Shown here: positions 7,863 to 16,891 of the stretch, piece after piece
How positions within the stretch are numbered: the stretch's first letter is position 1
Layout of the letters: each line of letters begins with the position of its first letter
Assembly: GCF_900099645.1 (NCBI RefSeq)
Contig: NZ_FMTL01000001.1
Location: 1,488,001 to 1,552,000, forward strand
DNA: 64,000 nt
Source: Pseudomonas peli
Lineage (GTDB): Bacteria; Pseudomonadota; Gammaproteobacteria; Pseudomonadales; Pseudomonadaceae
Direction of reading: 5' to 3'
Program-made: the position numbers and the translations under genes
Notes under the pieces: generated by a model
The model's input: only the letters and a program-made list of their open reading frames with translations
Databases searched by the model: none
Told to the model about the DNA's origin: nothing

Positions 7863-9773
7863 GTGACTTCACGCTTACCTGTGATCGTTGGTTTTGGTGG
7901 CTATAACGCGGCTGGGCGCAGCTCCTTCCACCATGGTTTCCGCCGCACCGTGATCGAGTCCATGGACACGCCCGCGCGCCAGCAGACCCTAGCCGGCCTG
8001 GCGGTGATGATGAAACTGGTCAAGGTGGTTGATGGCCACTATCAGGATGACGCCGGCAACACCCTGAGCCTGGCCGAGATCGACAGCCGTTTCGCCGAGC
8101 AGATTCTCGCCTCGACCCTGGTGCGACGCATCGAGAAGCAGCACCTGGATGTCGACGCCGTGCACTGGCAGAAGACCATCGACATCAGCGCCACCGCCGG
8201 CCAGCCGCTGAGCTTTATCACCCTGCGCAAGCACCTGCCCGAGCCGCTGCCATCCGACTGGACGGTGGACGAGTTGAACGCCAGCGAAGTACTGGTGACC
8301 CTGCACGACAACTGCGAATTCAAGGTCGACAGCTACCGCGCCCTGCCGGTGAAATCCGCCGGACAGCTGCCCAGCGGCTTCGAGCCGAGCGAGCTGTATA
8401 ACGCGCGCTTCCATCCGCGCGGTCTGGCCATGACCATCGTCGGCGTCACCGACGCCCTACGCGCCACCGGCATCGACTGGCAGACCATCATGCAGCATGT
8501 GGCGCCGGACGAAGTCGCAGTGTTTGCCGGCAGCATCATGAGTCAGCTGGATGAAAACGGCTTCGGCGGCCTGATGCAGTCGCGCCTCAAGGGTGGTCGT
8601 GTCACCGCCAAGCAGCTGGCCCTGGGCCTGAACACCATGCCGGCGGACTTTATCAACGCCTATGTACTGGGCAGCGTCGGCACCACCGGCAGCGTCACCG
8701 GCGCCTGCGCCACCTTCCTTTATAACCTGCAGAAAGGCATCGAGCTGATCAGTACGGGCAAAGCGCGGGTAGCCATCGTCGGCAATAGCGAAGCACCGAT
8801 CAATCAGGAATGCATCGAGGGCTACGGTGCCATGGGCGCGCTGGCCACCGAAGACGGCCTGCGCCAGATCGAAGGCAACGAGACTGTTGATTTTCGCCGC
8901 GCCAGCCGCCCGTTTGGCGAAAACTGCGGCTTTACCCTGGCCGAAGCCTGCCAGTTCGTGGTGCTGATGGACGACGCACTGGCCCTGGAGCTGGGCGCGG
9001 ACATCCATGGCGCTGTGCCGGATGTGTTTATCAACGCCGACGGCTTCAAGAAATCCATTTCCGCCCCCGGCCCCGGCAACTACCTGACCGTGGCCAAGGC
9101 CGTGGCCAGCGCCGTGCAACTGTTGGGCATCGACGCAGTGCGTGAGCGCAGCTTTGTGCATGCCCACGGCTCCAGCACCCCGGCCAACCGCGTGACCGAA
9201 TCGGAAATTCTCGACCGCGTGGCCGCAGCCTTCTACATCAAGCAGTGGCCGGTCACCGCAGTGAAAGCCTTTGTCGGCCATTCCCTGGCCACCGCCAGTG
9301 GTGACCAGGTGATCTCCGCCCTGGGCAGTTTCAAGTACGGCATCATCCCCGGCATCAAGACCATCGATGCGGTGGCTGAAGACGTGCACCAACAGCACCT
9401 AAGCTTCGCCACCGCCGACCGCACCCGCGCGCCCGGGCAGCTGGATCTGTGCGTAATCAACTCCAAGGGCTTTGGCGGCAACAACGCCAGCGCCCTGCTG
9501 CTGGCGCCGCATGTGGCCGAACGCATGCTGCGCAAGCGCCATGGCGAAGCGGCCTTTGCTGCCTACCTGCAGCGCCGCGAAGCCACGCGCAACGCCGCTC
9601 AGGCCTACGACGCGCAGGCGCTGCTGGGTGACCTGGGGATTATCTATAACTTCGGCAACGACCTGATCGACGATAAGCAGATCGAGATCAGCGCCGAACA
9701 GATCAAGGTGCCGGGCTTCGCCCAGCCGCTGCTGTTTAAAAAGGACGAACGCTACGGCGATATGCTCGACTGA
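7863..9773 (+). CDS. fabY: Beta-ketoacyl-ACP synthase FabY (initiation condensing enzyme)
   Basis: FabY of P. aeruginosa (PA5174) condenses acetyl-CoA with malonyl-ACP to start fatty acid synthesis in place of FabH. This 636-residue protein matches that sequence closely as I remember it, including 'PVIVGFGGYNAAGRSSFHHG' at the N-terminus and the C-terminal 'YGDMLD'. The catalytic cysteine is C282 in 'TGACATF'. The two active-site histidines lie in 'VHAHGSSTPANR' and 'AFVGHSLATASG'. The start is a GTG at 7863 with AAGGAG 6 nt upstream. It is much longer than FabB/F/H enzymes (about 320-410 residues) because of N- and C-terminal additions. Confidence 0.94.
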   Translation: MTSRLPVIVGFGGYNAAGRSSFHHGFRRTVIESMDTPARQQTLAGLAVMMKLVKVVDGHYQDDAGNTLSLAEIDSRFAEQILASTLVRRIEKQHLDVDAVHWQKTIDISATAGQPLSFITLRKHLPEPLPSDWTVDELNASEVLVTLHDNCEFKVDSYRALPVKSAGQLPSGFEPSELYNARFHPRGLAMTIVGVTDALRATGIDWQTIMQHVAPDEVAVFAGSIMSQLDENGFGGLMQSRLKGGRVTAKQLALGLNTMPADFINAYVLGSVGTTGSVTGACATFLYNLQKGIELISTGKARVAIVGNSEAPINQECIEGYGAMGALATEDGLRQIEGNETVDFRRASRPFGENCGFTLAEACQFVVLMDDALALELGADIHGAVPDVFINADGFKKSISAPGPGNYLTVAKAVASAVQLLGIDAVRERSFVHAHGSSTPANRVTESEILDRVAAAFYIKQWPVTAVKAFVGHSLATASGDQVISALGSFKYGIIPGIKTIDAVAEDVHQQHLSFATADRTRAPGQLDLCVINSKGFGGNNASALLLAPHVAERMLRKRHGEAAFAAYLQRREATRNAAQAYDAQALLGDLGIIYNFGNDLIDDKQIEISAEQIKVPGFAQPLLFKKDERYGDMLD

Positions 9774-9781
9774 GCATCAGT

Positions 9782-9808
9782 GATGGGTGGGCCTGCGGCT
9801 AACCCATC
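9782..9808. repeat. Short palindromic element after fabY
   Basis: GATGGGT and ACCCATC enclose 13 nt of the type 'gggcctgcggcta', a small hairpin found commonly between Pseudomonas genes. It sits between the convergent ends of fabY and cysQ and may act as a bidirectional terminator. A related hairpin lies at 56939. Confidence 0.55.
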
Positions 9809-9821
9809 CTAAGGCCTTGGC

Positions 9822-10643
9822 TTAATCCAGCGCACGAGCCAGCTGAATCAGCTCGGCGCGCCAGGGGGCGGCGGCCGGCAGAGCCAGAAAATACGGGTTA
9901 AGCAGCGACTCACGCGCCTCATAGGTCAGCACTTCGCCCTTGAGCGTCAGCACTTCACCACCAGCGCCTTCCAGCACGCCCTGCGCCGCGGCGGTGTCCC
10001 ACTGCGAGGTGGGGGCCAGACGCGGGTAGCAATCGGCATTGCCTTCGGCCAGCTGGCAGAACTTCAGCGAGCTGCCGACATTGGCCAGTTGCAGATCACC
10101 AAAACGCTCGCTCAACCCGGTCAACAACGCTTCCTGCGCCGGGCTGGAATGACGGCGGCTGGCCACCAGAGTAAACGCCTCCTGCGGGGCCAGCCGTACA
10201 CGAATCGGCTCAGCCTGGCCCGCCGCATCGGCGCGCCAAGCTCCCATGCCTGCACCGCCGTAATAGCACTGGCCGGTGGCCGGAATGCCCACCACGCCAA
10301 ACACCACGCGCCCCTGCTCAATCAGCGCGACGTTGACGGTGAACTCTTCGGAGCCGGCGATAAATTCCTTGGTGCCATCCAGCGGGTCAACCAGCCACCA
10401 GCGCGACCACAGCGCACGAGTGCTCAGGGCAATATCGGCCGCCTCTTCGGATAGCACCGGAATATCAGCCGCCAAGGCCAGCAGGCCGTCATTAAGAATA
10501 TGGTGCGCGGCCATGTCGGCAGCCGTGAGCGGCGACGCATCGGCTTTTTCATTCACCGTCACATCGGCGCGCCAATGCGGCAATGTTGCCGCGCCAGCCT
10601 GGCGCACCAGTTCAATCACAGCGGGGATCAGCGGATGGCTCAT
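9822..10643 (-). CDS. cysQ: 3'(2'),5'-bisphosphate nucleotidase
   Basis: CysQ hydrolyses 3'-phosphoadenosine 5'-phosphate, the by-product of sulfate assimilation and of ACP phosphopantetheinylation, to AMP. The 273-residue sequence has the Mg-dependent, Li-sensitive phosphatase signatures: 'SEEAADIA' (metal-binding Glu, about residue 67), 'LVDPLDGTKEFI' (about residue 86) and 'WDTAAAQGVLEGAGG' near residue 220. It overlaps nudE by four bases (ATGA), so the two are translationally coupled. The neighbouring fabY supplies an ACP-linked pathway, a plausible reason for the proximity. Confidence 0.95.
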   Translation of the reverse strand: MSHPLIPAVIELVRQAGAATLPHWRADVTVNEKADASPLTAADMAAHHILNDGLLALAADIPVLSEEAADIALSTRALWSRWWLVDPLDGTKEFIAGSEEFTVNVALIEQGRVVFGVVGIPATGQCYYGGAGMGAWRADAAGQAEPIRVRLAPQEAFTLVASRRHSSPAQEALLTGLSERFGDLQLANVGSSLKFCQLAEGNADCYPRLAPTSQWDTAAAQGVLEGAGGEVLTLKGEVLTYEARESLLNPYFLALPAAAPWRAELIQLARALD

Positions 10644-11206
10644 GGCTTAAAGATCCCACGCTGAGTCAGTACATCGCGGGCCAGGTACAGCGCGGCCAGG
10701 GCGCGACCTTCGGTGAATTGCGGGTGCTGGATCAGGCTCGACAGTTCGCGTAGGCTGGTCTGGTCGACGCGCATCGGCTCCGGCTCATCGCCCGGCAGGC
10801 GTTCTTCATAGAGGTCCGAGGCCAGTACCACCTGAATCTTCTGGCTCATATAGCCCGGCGACAGGCTCAGCTCGGCCAGCAGCTCAAGCTGGCGCGCACC
10901 AAAACCGGCTTCTTCCTTCAGTTCGCGGTTGGCCGCCACCAACACGTCCTCACCGGGTTCGATCAGCCCTTTGGGCAGCGACAACTGATAGTCATCGGTG
11001 CCGCCGCAATATTCCTCGACCAGCAGGGCATGCTCGGCATCGACCATCGCCACCACCATCACCGCGCCATAGCCGGAACCCTTGCCCACCAGCCGCTCGT
11101 AGGTGCGCTCCACGCCGTTGCTGAAGCGCAGTTGCAGCTCCTCAACGCGGAACAGGCGGCTGCTGGCGACAATTTCGCGAGCGAGTACGGTGGGTTTCTG
11201 ACGCAT
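10640..11206 (-). CDS. nudE: NUDIX hydrolase, ADP compounds (NudE)
   Basis: This 188-residue hydrolase of the NudE group cleaves nucleoside diphosphate compounds such as ADP-ribose, Ap3A and NADH. The complete Nudix box is seen: 'GLIEPGEDVLVAANRELKEE' followed by 'AGF', matching GX5EX7REUXEEXGU. The ATG at 11206 has AGGAG about 7 nt upstream. The in-frame extension to 11419 is arginine-rich read-through of the promoter region and is rejected. It heads a nudE-cysQ unit, divergent from the HAD phosphatase. Confidence 0.93.
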   Translation of the reverse strand: MRQKPTVLAREIVASSRLFRVEELQLRFSNGVERTYERLVGKGSGYGAVMVVAMVDAEHALLVEEYCGGTDDYQLSLPKGLIEPGEDVLVAANRELKEEAGFGARQLELLAELSLSPGYMSQKIQVVLASDLYEERLPGDEPEPMRVDQTSLRELSSLIQHPQFTEGRALAALYLARDVLTQRGIFKP

Positions 11207-11339
11207 GGGGCGGCTCCTGGGCAGGACATAGCGGGTTATCATAGCGCGGCTTTTCCTATTATCTGCGTAGGAGATTGCGCGATCACGACGCCTGCGGCGC
11301 AAATCGCGACCGCCTGCGCATCTACCAGAAGAACTGCGC

Positions 11340-12002
11340 ATGCCTGCCTTGCCCTGGAACGCCATCGACACCGTCCTGCTGGATATGGACGGCACCCTGC
11401 TCGACCTGCACTTCGACAACCACTTCTGGTTGCAGCACCTGCCGCAGCGCTATGCCGAGCATCATGGCGTCAGCCGCGCGCTGGCCGAAGCCGAACTGCT
11501 GCCGCTGTTTCGCGAGCACGCCGGTACGCTCAACTGGTACTGCACGGATTTCTGGAGCCGCGAGTTGAACCTGTCGATCCGCGACCTCAAGCGCGAAGTC
11601 GCGCACCTGATCGCCCTGCGCCCGGACGCCGACACCTTTATCCAGGCGCTGCGCCAGGCCGGCAAGCAGGTGGTGCTGATCACCAACGCGCACCGCGATT
11701 CGCTGTCGCTGAAGCTGGAACGCATCGAACTGGCGCCCTATTTCGACCGGCTGATCAGCTCCCACGACTATGGCTTCCCCAAGGAAGACCAGCAGTTCTG
11801 GCACGCCCTGCAGCAAGACATCAGCTTCACACCGGCGCGCAGCCTGTTTATCGATGACAGCCTGCCGATCCTGCGCAGCGCCGGGCGCTTTGGCATCGGC
11901 CACCTGCTCGCCGTGCGTCAGCCCGATAGCCAGGCGGGGCCGAAGGACACCGAGGAGTTTGCAGCCGTCGAAGACTACCGCGCACTGGTGCAGGGGCTTT
12001 AA
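11340..12002 (+). CDS. yrfG: HAD-family nucleotidase, YrfG type (GMP/IMP)
   Basis: This HAD phosphatase has 220 residues. Motif I is 'LLDMDGTLLDL' at residues 13-23, motif II is 'LITNAH', motif III is a lysine in 'GFPKEDQQFW', and motif IV is 'SLFIDDSLPIL'. The E. coli relative YrfG dephosphorylates GMP and IMP. The pairing with nudE is the same as in enterics. The ATG at 11340 has only a weak ribosome site (GAAGAA), but homologues begin with the same MPxLPW sequence as I recall. Confidence 0.88.
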   Translation: MPALPWNAIDTVLLDMDGTLLDLHFDNHFWLQHLPQRYAEHHGVSRALAEAELLPLFREHAGTLNWYCTDFWSRELNLSIRDLKREVAHLIALRPDADTFIQALRQAGKQVVLITNAHRDSLSLKLERIELAPYFDRLISSHDYGFPKEDQQFWHALQQDISFTPARSLFIDDSLPILRSAGRFGIGHLLAVRQPDSQAGPKDTEEFAAVEDYRALVQGL

Positions 12003-12043
12003 CCTCACACCCGCTGGCCGCCCTAGGACGTTGAGGACGCATC

Positions 12044-12937
12044 ATGGATATCAAACAGCTGAAGTTCCTCATCGCCCTGGATGAAACCCGCCACTTCGGC
12101 CAGGCCGCCGCGCGTTGCCACATCACCCAGCCGACCCTGTCGATGCGCCTGCGTCAGTTGGAGGACGAACTGGGTCTGGAGTTGGTGCGCCGTGGCCAAC
12201 GCTTTGAGGGGTTCAGCGCCGAGGGTGAGCGCATTCTGGCCTGGGCGCGCAGCCTGATGGCCGCGCACGATGGCCTGTATGCCGAAGCAGCAGCCTGCCG
12301 TGGCCAGCTGGTCGGCACCCTGCGCCTGGGCGTGGTGCCACTGGCCGGTTTCGATCCCATGCGCCTAGTGCAGTTTTTCGCTGAGCAGCATGCCGGGCTG
12401 CGCTTTCAGTTGTTCGCCCTGAGCAGCGAGGAAATTCTCGAGCGCCTGGGGCGTAATCAACTCGACCTTGGCCTGTCGTATCTCGACCGCCTCAACCCGG
12501 AACATTTTGACAGCCTGGAGCTGGCCGAAACGCGCATGGGCCTGCTGTATGACCGCCGCCACTTCCAGTTCACCGACCCGGCCCTGCGCTGGGAAAGCCT
12601 GATCGACCTGCCGCTGGGCCTGCTCTCGGCCGGCATGCACTTTCGCCAGTCCATCGACCACAGCTTTCGCTCCCGTGGCCTGACGCCCAGCCCACGGCTG
12701 GAAACCGATGCGGTGCATCAACTACTGCAAGCGGTCAGCGCCGGGCTGTGTTGCGCAATCATGCCGCTCAACAGCGGCCTGGCCGAGTTCACCGAGCACT
12801 TGGCGCTGACGCCGATTGAGGATGCCCACACCCTCGCCCCGCTGGGCCTGATCCTGCGCCGCAGCGCGCCGCGCTCGGCCCTGGCCGTGGCCTGCTTTGC
12901 TGAAGCGCAGAAACTTTTACCGGACGCGACTGACTGA
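12044..12937 (+). CDS. LysR-type transcriptional regulator upstream of fdhD
   Basis: This 297-residue regulator has an N-terminal winged helix (residues 1-60, 'HFGQAAARCHITQPTLSMRL') and a periplasmic-binding-like effector domain. The HTH resembles the CynR/OxyR-like branch, but I cannot name the effector. I do not see OxyR's paired redox cysteines in their usual context. It is co-directional with fdhD and the molybdoenzyme 120 bp downstream, an arrangement I recall from P. aeruginosa PA5179-PA5181. Control of that pair is an inference from position. Confidence 0.9.
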   Translation: MDIKQLKFLIALDETRHFGQAAARCHITQPTLSMRLRQLEDELGLELVRRGQRFEGFSAEGERILAWARSLMAAHDGLYAEAAACRGQLVGTLRLGVVPLAGFDPMRLVQFFAEQHAGLRFQLFALSSEEILERLGRNQLDLGLSYLDRLNPEHFDSLELAETRMGLLYDRRHFQFTDPALRWESLIDLPLGLLSAGMHFRQSIDHSFRSRGLTPSPRLETDAVHQLLQAVSAGLCCAIMPLNSGLAEFTEHLALTPIEDAHTLAPLGLILRRSAPRSALAVACFAEAQKLLPDATD

Positions 12938-13057
12938 AAGGCCCAGGTTTGAAGCTTTGATAGATGCTGTCGATCACGAGATCAGCAACAGTGATTAGAC
13001 GCCCCCGTTAGAGCGGCCTAGGCTGGCGCTATTGCCTCGCCGCCGGGAAGCCTGCTC

Positions 13058-13900
13058 ATGCCACGTCACGCCCCGACCGTCGCTAAAGATTCCGCGCCGA
13101 TACTGCTGCCAGCACCCACCTACAGCTATGTCGAACTGGCGGACGCACCACAGGACGGCGCTGCTGCGCTGGCCAGCGAGACGGCGCTGGCGATCAGCTA
13201 CAACGGCATCAGCCACAGCGTGATGATGGTCTCGCCCAGCGACCTTGAAGACTTTATCTACGGTTTCAGCCTGAGTGCCGGCCTGATCGACAGCTTCGAT
13301 GAGGTCTATGATATTCGCCTCCAGCAGCACGACAGCGCCATCAGCGCCGAGGTGCAAGTCAGCAACCGCGCCTTCTGGGCGCTCAAGCAGCAGCGGCGCA
13401 CCCTGGCTGGCAACAGCGGCTGCGGTCTGTGTGGGGTGGAGGCGCTTGAACAAGCCCTGCCGCACCTGCAAAGCCTCACGCCCAGTCCACTGCCGGCAGC
13501 CGCCCACTTACAAGGTTTACGTACGCGAATTCAGGCCGTACAAACGATGGCCCGCCACAGCGGCGCCGTGCATGCCGCGCTGTTTGTTGATGGCCAGGGG
13601 CAGATCCGCCTGTGCCGAGAAGACATCGGCCGGCATAACGCCCTCGACAAGCTGCTCGGTGCCCTGCATCGCGAAGGTGGGGACCCGCGCCAGGGTTTTG
13701 CCGTGGTCACCAGCCGTTGCAGCCTGGAGCTGATCCACAAGACCCTGCGCGCCGGCATCGGCACCTTGGTCAGCCTGTCCGCGCCGACCACCCTCAGCGT
13801 GCAGTGGGCGCGACAGCACAACCTCAACCTGATTCACCTGCCCCAGCACAACGCGCCACGGGTCTACAGCCCGGCCGCACCCGGAGTCGCCCAGCCATGA
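13058..13900 (+). CDS. fdhD: Formate dehydrogenase accessory sulfurtransferase FdhD
   Basis: FdhD transfers sulfur from the cysteine desulfurase IscS to the molybdenum cofactor of formate dehydrogenases. The 280-residue protein keeps the two essential cysteines, C122 and C125, in 'GNSGCGLCGVE'. It also keeps the cofactor-binding 'REDIGRHNALDKL' and 'TSRCSLELIHK' motifs. It overlaps the following molybdoenzyme by four bases (ATGA), a direct sign that the oxidoreductase is its client. Confidence 0.96.
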   Translation: MPRHAPTVAKDSAPILLPAPTYSYVELADAPQDGAAALASETALAISYNGISHSVMMVSPSDLEDFIYGFSLSAGLIDSFDEVYDIRLQQHDSAISAEVQVSNRAFWALKQQRRTLAGNSGCGLCGVEALEQALPHLQSLTPSPLPAAAHLQGLRTRIQAVQTMARHSGAVHAALFVDGQGQIRLCREDIGRHNALDKLLGALHREGGDPRQGFAVVTSRCSLELIHKTLRAGIGTLVSLSAPTTLSVQWARQHNLNLIHLPQHNAPRVYSPAAPGVAQP

Positions 13901-16218
13901 GCCTGCAACCGATCAATCCGCGCTATCAACCGTACAAGGGCGCAGCCGCCGGCTGGGGCGCGTTGCGCAGCGTGACGCACTTCTGGCTGGACAGTAAGCA
14001 GCCGTTCAAAAATCTGCGTGCCCTGCTCAAAACCAACCAGCACGGCGGCTTCGACTGCCCCGGCTGCGCCTGGGGTGATTCACCGGAAGACGGCCGCATC
14101 AAGTTCTGCGAGAACGGCGCCAAAGCGGTCAACTGGGAAGCCACCAAACGCCGTGTGGACGCGGCTTTCTTCGCCCGTTACAGCGTCAGCCAACTGCGTG
14201 AACAAAGCGATTACTGGCTTGAATACCAGGGCCGCCTAACCGAGCCGATGCGCTATGACGCCGCCAGCGATCATTACCAACCGATCAGCTGGGACGCCGC
14301 TCTCGCCCTGATCGCCGAGCATCTGAATGCGCTGGAAAACCCCAATCAGGCCGAGTTCTACACCTCCGGCCGCGCCAGCAACGAAGCAGCCTACCTCTAT
14401 CAGCTGTTCGTCCGCGCCTTTGGCAGCAACAACTTCCCTGACTGCTCGAACATGTGCCACGAAGCCAGCGGCGTGGCCCTCGGGCAGAGCGTGGGCGTCG
14501 GCAAGGGCAGTGTGACCTTCGCCGACTTCGAGCACAGCGATGCGATCTTCGTGCTCGGGCAGAACCCCGGCACCAACCACCCGCGCATGCTTGAACCGCT
14601 GCGCGAGGCGGTGAAGCGCGGCGCGCAGGTGGTGTGCTTCAACCCGCTGAAGGAGCGCGGCCTGGAGCGCTTTCAGCATCCGCAACATGCGCTGGAGATG
14701 CTCAGAAACGGCTCCGAACCGCTCAACACCGCGTTCTTCCGCCCGGCTCTGGGCGGTGATTTAGCCGCCCTGCGCGGCATGGCCAAGTTCCTCCTGCAAT
14801 GGCACCGCGAAGCGCTGGCCCAGGGCGAGCCAGCGGTGTTCGACCTGACCTTTATCGCGGAACACACCCACGGCGTGGACGACTATTTAGCGCTGCTGGA
14901 TACCAGCAGTTGGGCGTCGCTGGTCGAGCAATCCGGCCTGAGCCTGGATGAGCTGCAACACGCTGCCCTGCTCTACCGCCGTGCCGAGCGGGTGATTATC
15001 TGCTGGGCCATGGGCATCACCCAGCACCACAACTCGGTGGCGACCATTCAGGAAATCGTCAACCTGCAGCTGCTGCGCGGCAACCTCGGCCGCCCCGGCG
15101 CTGGCCTGTGCCCGGTGCGCGGCCACAGTAACGTGCAGGGCGACCGCACCATGGGCATCAATGAGCGCCCGCCAGCGGCCTTTCTCGATGCGCTGGAGCA
15201 ACGCTTTAACTTCCAGGTGCCGCGTGCGCAGGGCCACAACACCGTCGAGGCGATCAACGCCATGCTCGACGGAAAGGCCAAGGTGTTTATCGGTTTGGGC
15301 GGCAACTTTGCCCAAGCCACCCCGGACAGCCCGCGCAGCCATGCCGCGCTGAGCCGCTGCGCGCTAACCGTGCAGATCAGCACCAAACTCAACCGCAGCC
15401 ACCTGACCACGGGAGCCGACGCGCTGATCCTGCCGTGCCTCGGCCGTACCGATATCGACCACCAGGCAGGCGGCCCGCAAGCGGTGACCGTGGAAGACTC
15501 GTTCAGCATGATCCACGCCTCCTACGGCCAGCTCGAACCGCTGTCGGCGCAGATGCGTTCGGAGCCGGCGATCATTGCCGGTATCGCCAAGGCCACGCTG
15601 GGCAATCATCCGGTCGACTGGGACGCGCTGATTGCCGATTACCGGCGCATCCGCGAACTGATTGCCGAGACCATTCCTGGCTTCAAGGACTTCAACCAGC
15701 GCCTGCAACACCCCGGCGGTTTCTACCTGGGCAACGCCGCTGCCGAACGGCGCTGGCTGACCGCCAGCCACAAAGCCAACTTCAAGGCAAACCCGCTGCC
15801 TACCGATCTGCTGCCGCCGCAGGTGCGCAGCAGCGGGCAAACGCCGGATCTGATCCTGCAGACGCTGCGCTCCCACGATCAGTACAACACCACCATCTAT
15901 GGCCTGGATGACCGCTACCGTGGGGTCAAAGGCCAGCGCCAGGTGCTGTTCGTCAACGAAGCGGACATCCTGCGCCTGGGCTTTCAGCCGGGGCAGCAGG
16001 TCGATATCCAGTCGATCTGGGATGACGGCATCGAGCGCAAGGTTGTGGGCTTTACCCTGCTGGCCTTCGACATTCCCGCTGGCCAAGCGGCGGCCTACTA
16101 CCCGGAGGCCAACCCCCTGGTGCCGCTGCAGAGTTTTGGCGCGGGCAGCTTTACCCCAACCTCGAAATACGTAGCCATCCGCTTGCAGGCCCATCAGGCC
16201 ACTGCGCGCATTCTTTAA
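13897..16218 (+). CDS. Molybdopterin oxidoreductase, FdhF/YdeP family
   Basis: This 773-residue bis-MGD enzyme is of the formate-dehydrogenase-alpha-like group that includes E. coli YdeP. The N-terminal cysteines 'FDCPGCAWGD' and 'KFCENGAKAVNWE' could bind a cluster. The likely Mo-ligand cysteine lies in 'NMCHEASGVALGQ'. Cofactor-binding stretches include 'GQNPGTNHPRM' and 'RGHSNVQGDRTMGIN'. There is no Tat signal, so it is cytoplasmic. The start is the ATG overlapping the fdhD stop; an upstream frame to 13717 lies inside fdhD. The substrate is uncertain: formate oxidation is a guess, and YdeP itself is linked to acid resistance. Confidence 0.9.
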   Translation: MSLQPINPRYQPYKGAAAGWGALRSVTHFWLDSKQPFKNLRALLKTNQHGGFDCPGCAWGDSPEDGRIKFCENGAKAVNWEATKRRVDAAFFARYSVSQLREQSDYWLEYQGRLTEPMRYDAASDHYQPISWDAALALIAEHLNALENPNQAEFYTSGRASNEAAYLYQLFVRAFGSNNFPDCSNMCHEASGVALGQSVGVGKGSVTFADFEHSDAIFVLGQNPGTNHPRMLEPLREAVKRGAQVVCFNPLKERGLERFQHPQHALEMLRNGSEPLNTAFFRPALGGDLAALRGMAKFLLQWHREALAQGEPAVFDLTFIAEHTHGVDDYLALLDTSSWASLVEQSGLSLDELQHAALLYRRAERVIICWAMGITQHHNSVATIQEIVNLQLLRGNLGRPGAGLCPVRGHSNVQGDRTMGINERPPAAFLDALEQRFNFQVPRAQGHNTVEAINAMLDGKAKVFIGLGGNFAQATPDSPRSHAALSRCALTVQISTKLNRSHLTTGADALILPCLGRTDIDHQAGGPQAVTVEDSFSMIHASYGQLEPLSAQMRSEPAIIAGIAKATLGNHPVDWDALIADYRRIRELIAETIPGFKDFNQRLQHPGGFYLGNAAAERRWLTASHKANFKANPLPTDLLPPQVRSSGQTPDLILQTLRSHDQYNTTIYGLDDRYRGVKGQRQVLFVNEADILRLGFQPGQQVDIQSIWDDGIERKVVGFTLLAFDIPAGQAAAYYPEANPLVPLQSFGAGSFTPTSKYVAIRLQAHQATARIL

Positions 16219-16362
16219 GCGAATGTGTGGCGGCGATCACAGCGGCGACCAGCGGCAGGGAATTTTTCGGCAAACCGCCCTCTAAGACTGTGCGCGGAGT
16301 AATCATCCTTTAAAAACAAAGGCCTAGCTCCGCACACCCATTTAGTCGAGAAGGTCTGCCGT

Positions 16363-16788
16363 ATGCGTACATTATTTTCTGCGCTGGTATTCAGCGCCCT
16401 GGCTTCGCCCCTGGCCCTGGCGGGCGATACCGGCAAGGTCGCCATCGGCGGCGGTATTGGTGGCGCCCTGGGCAACGTAATCGGTCAACAAGTCGGTGGC
16501 AGCACCGGCGCGGCGATTGGTGCAGGCCTGGGCGGCGCAGCGGGTGGGGTGATTACCGCCCGCGACGGCAACAAGACCGAAGCCGCACTCGGCGGTGGCC
16601 TGGGCGCAGCCGGTGGTTCGGTACTGGGTAATAAGGTCGGCGGCAGCACCGGTTCAACCATCGGCGCCGGCCTGGGCGGCGCAGCCGGTGGCGCATTAGC
16701 TAATGAATACGCCGGCGGCAGCGAACGTGATCGCGGCCACTACAACGGCAAGAAACACAAGAAGCATAAAAAGCACAAACATCACTAA
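16363..16788 (+). CDS. Exported glycine-zipper protein with Lys/His-rich tail
   Basis: This 141-residue protein has a signal peptide ('LALAG', cleavage near residue 20). It then has two similar blocks of about 45 residues built on 'QVGGSTGAAIGAGLGGAAGG' and 'KVGGSTGSTIGAGLGGAAGG', classic glycine zippers that insert in or line membranes. The C-terminus is charged: 'GKKHKKHKKHKHH', which could bind metal or nucleic acid. The internal duplication is also visible in the DNA. It is monocistronic, with its own terminator. Function unknown. Confidence 0.85.
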   Translation: MRTLFSALVFSALASPLALAGDTGKVAIGGGIGGALGNVIGQQVGGSTGAAIGAGLGGAAGGVITARDGNKTEAALGGGLGAAGGSVLGNKVGGSTGSTIGAGLGGAAGGALANEYAGGSERDRGHYNGKKHKKHKKHKHH

Positions 16789-16804
16789 GTGCCGAGTGCT
16801 GACA

Positions 16805-16835
16805 ACAAAAAGCCGCCTAACAGCGGCTTTTTTGT
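16805..16835 (+). terminator. Intrinsic terminator of the glycine-zipper gene
   Basis: ACAAAAAGCCGC and GCGGCTTTTTTGT form a stem with a 6-nt loop, beginning 16 bp after the stop codon and followed by a T tract. Confidence 0.9.
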
Positions 16836-16891
16836 GTGTGGTAAGCACCTTAGCCGCGACGCCAGCCTGGCGGCGCGCTGCTCAAGCGCCG

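Noticed and set aside
13717-13896. 60-residue N-terminal extension of the molybdoenzyme
   Set aside because: It lies within fdhD in another frame, and the ATGA overlap gives the natural start.
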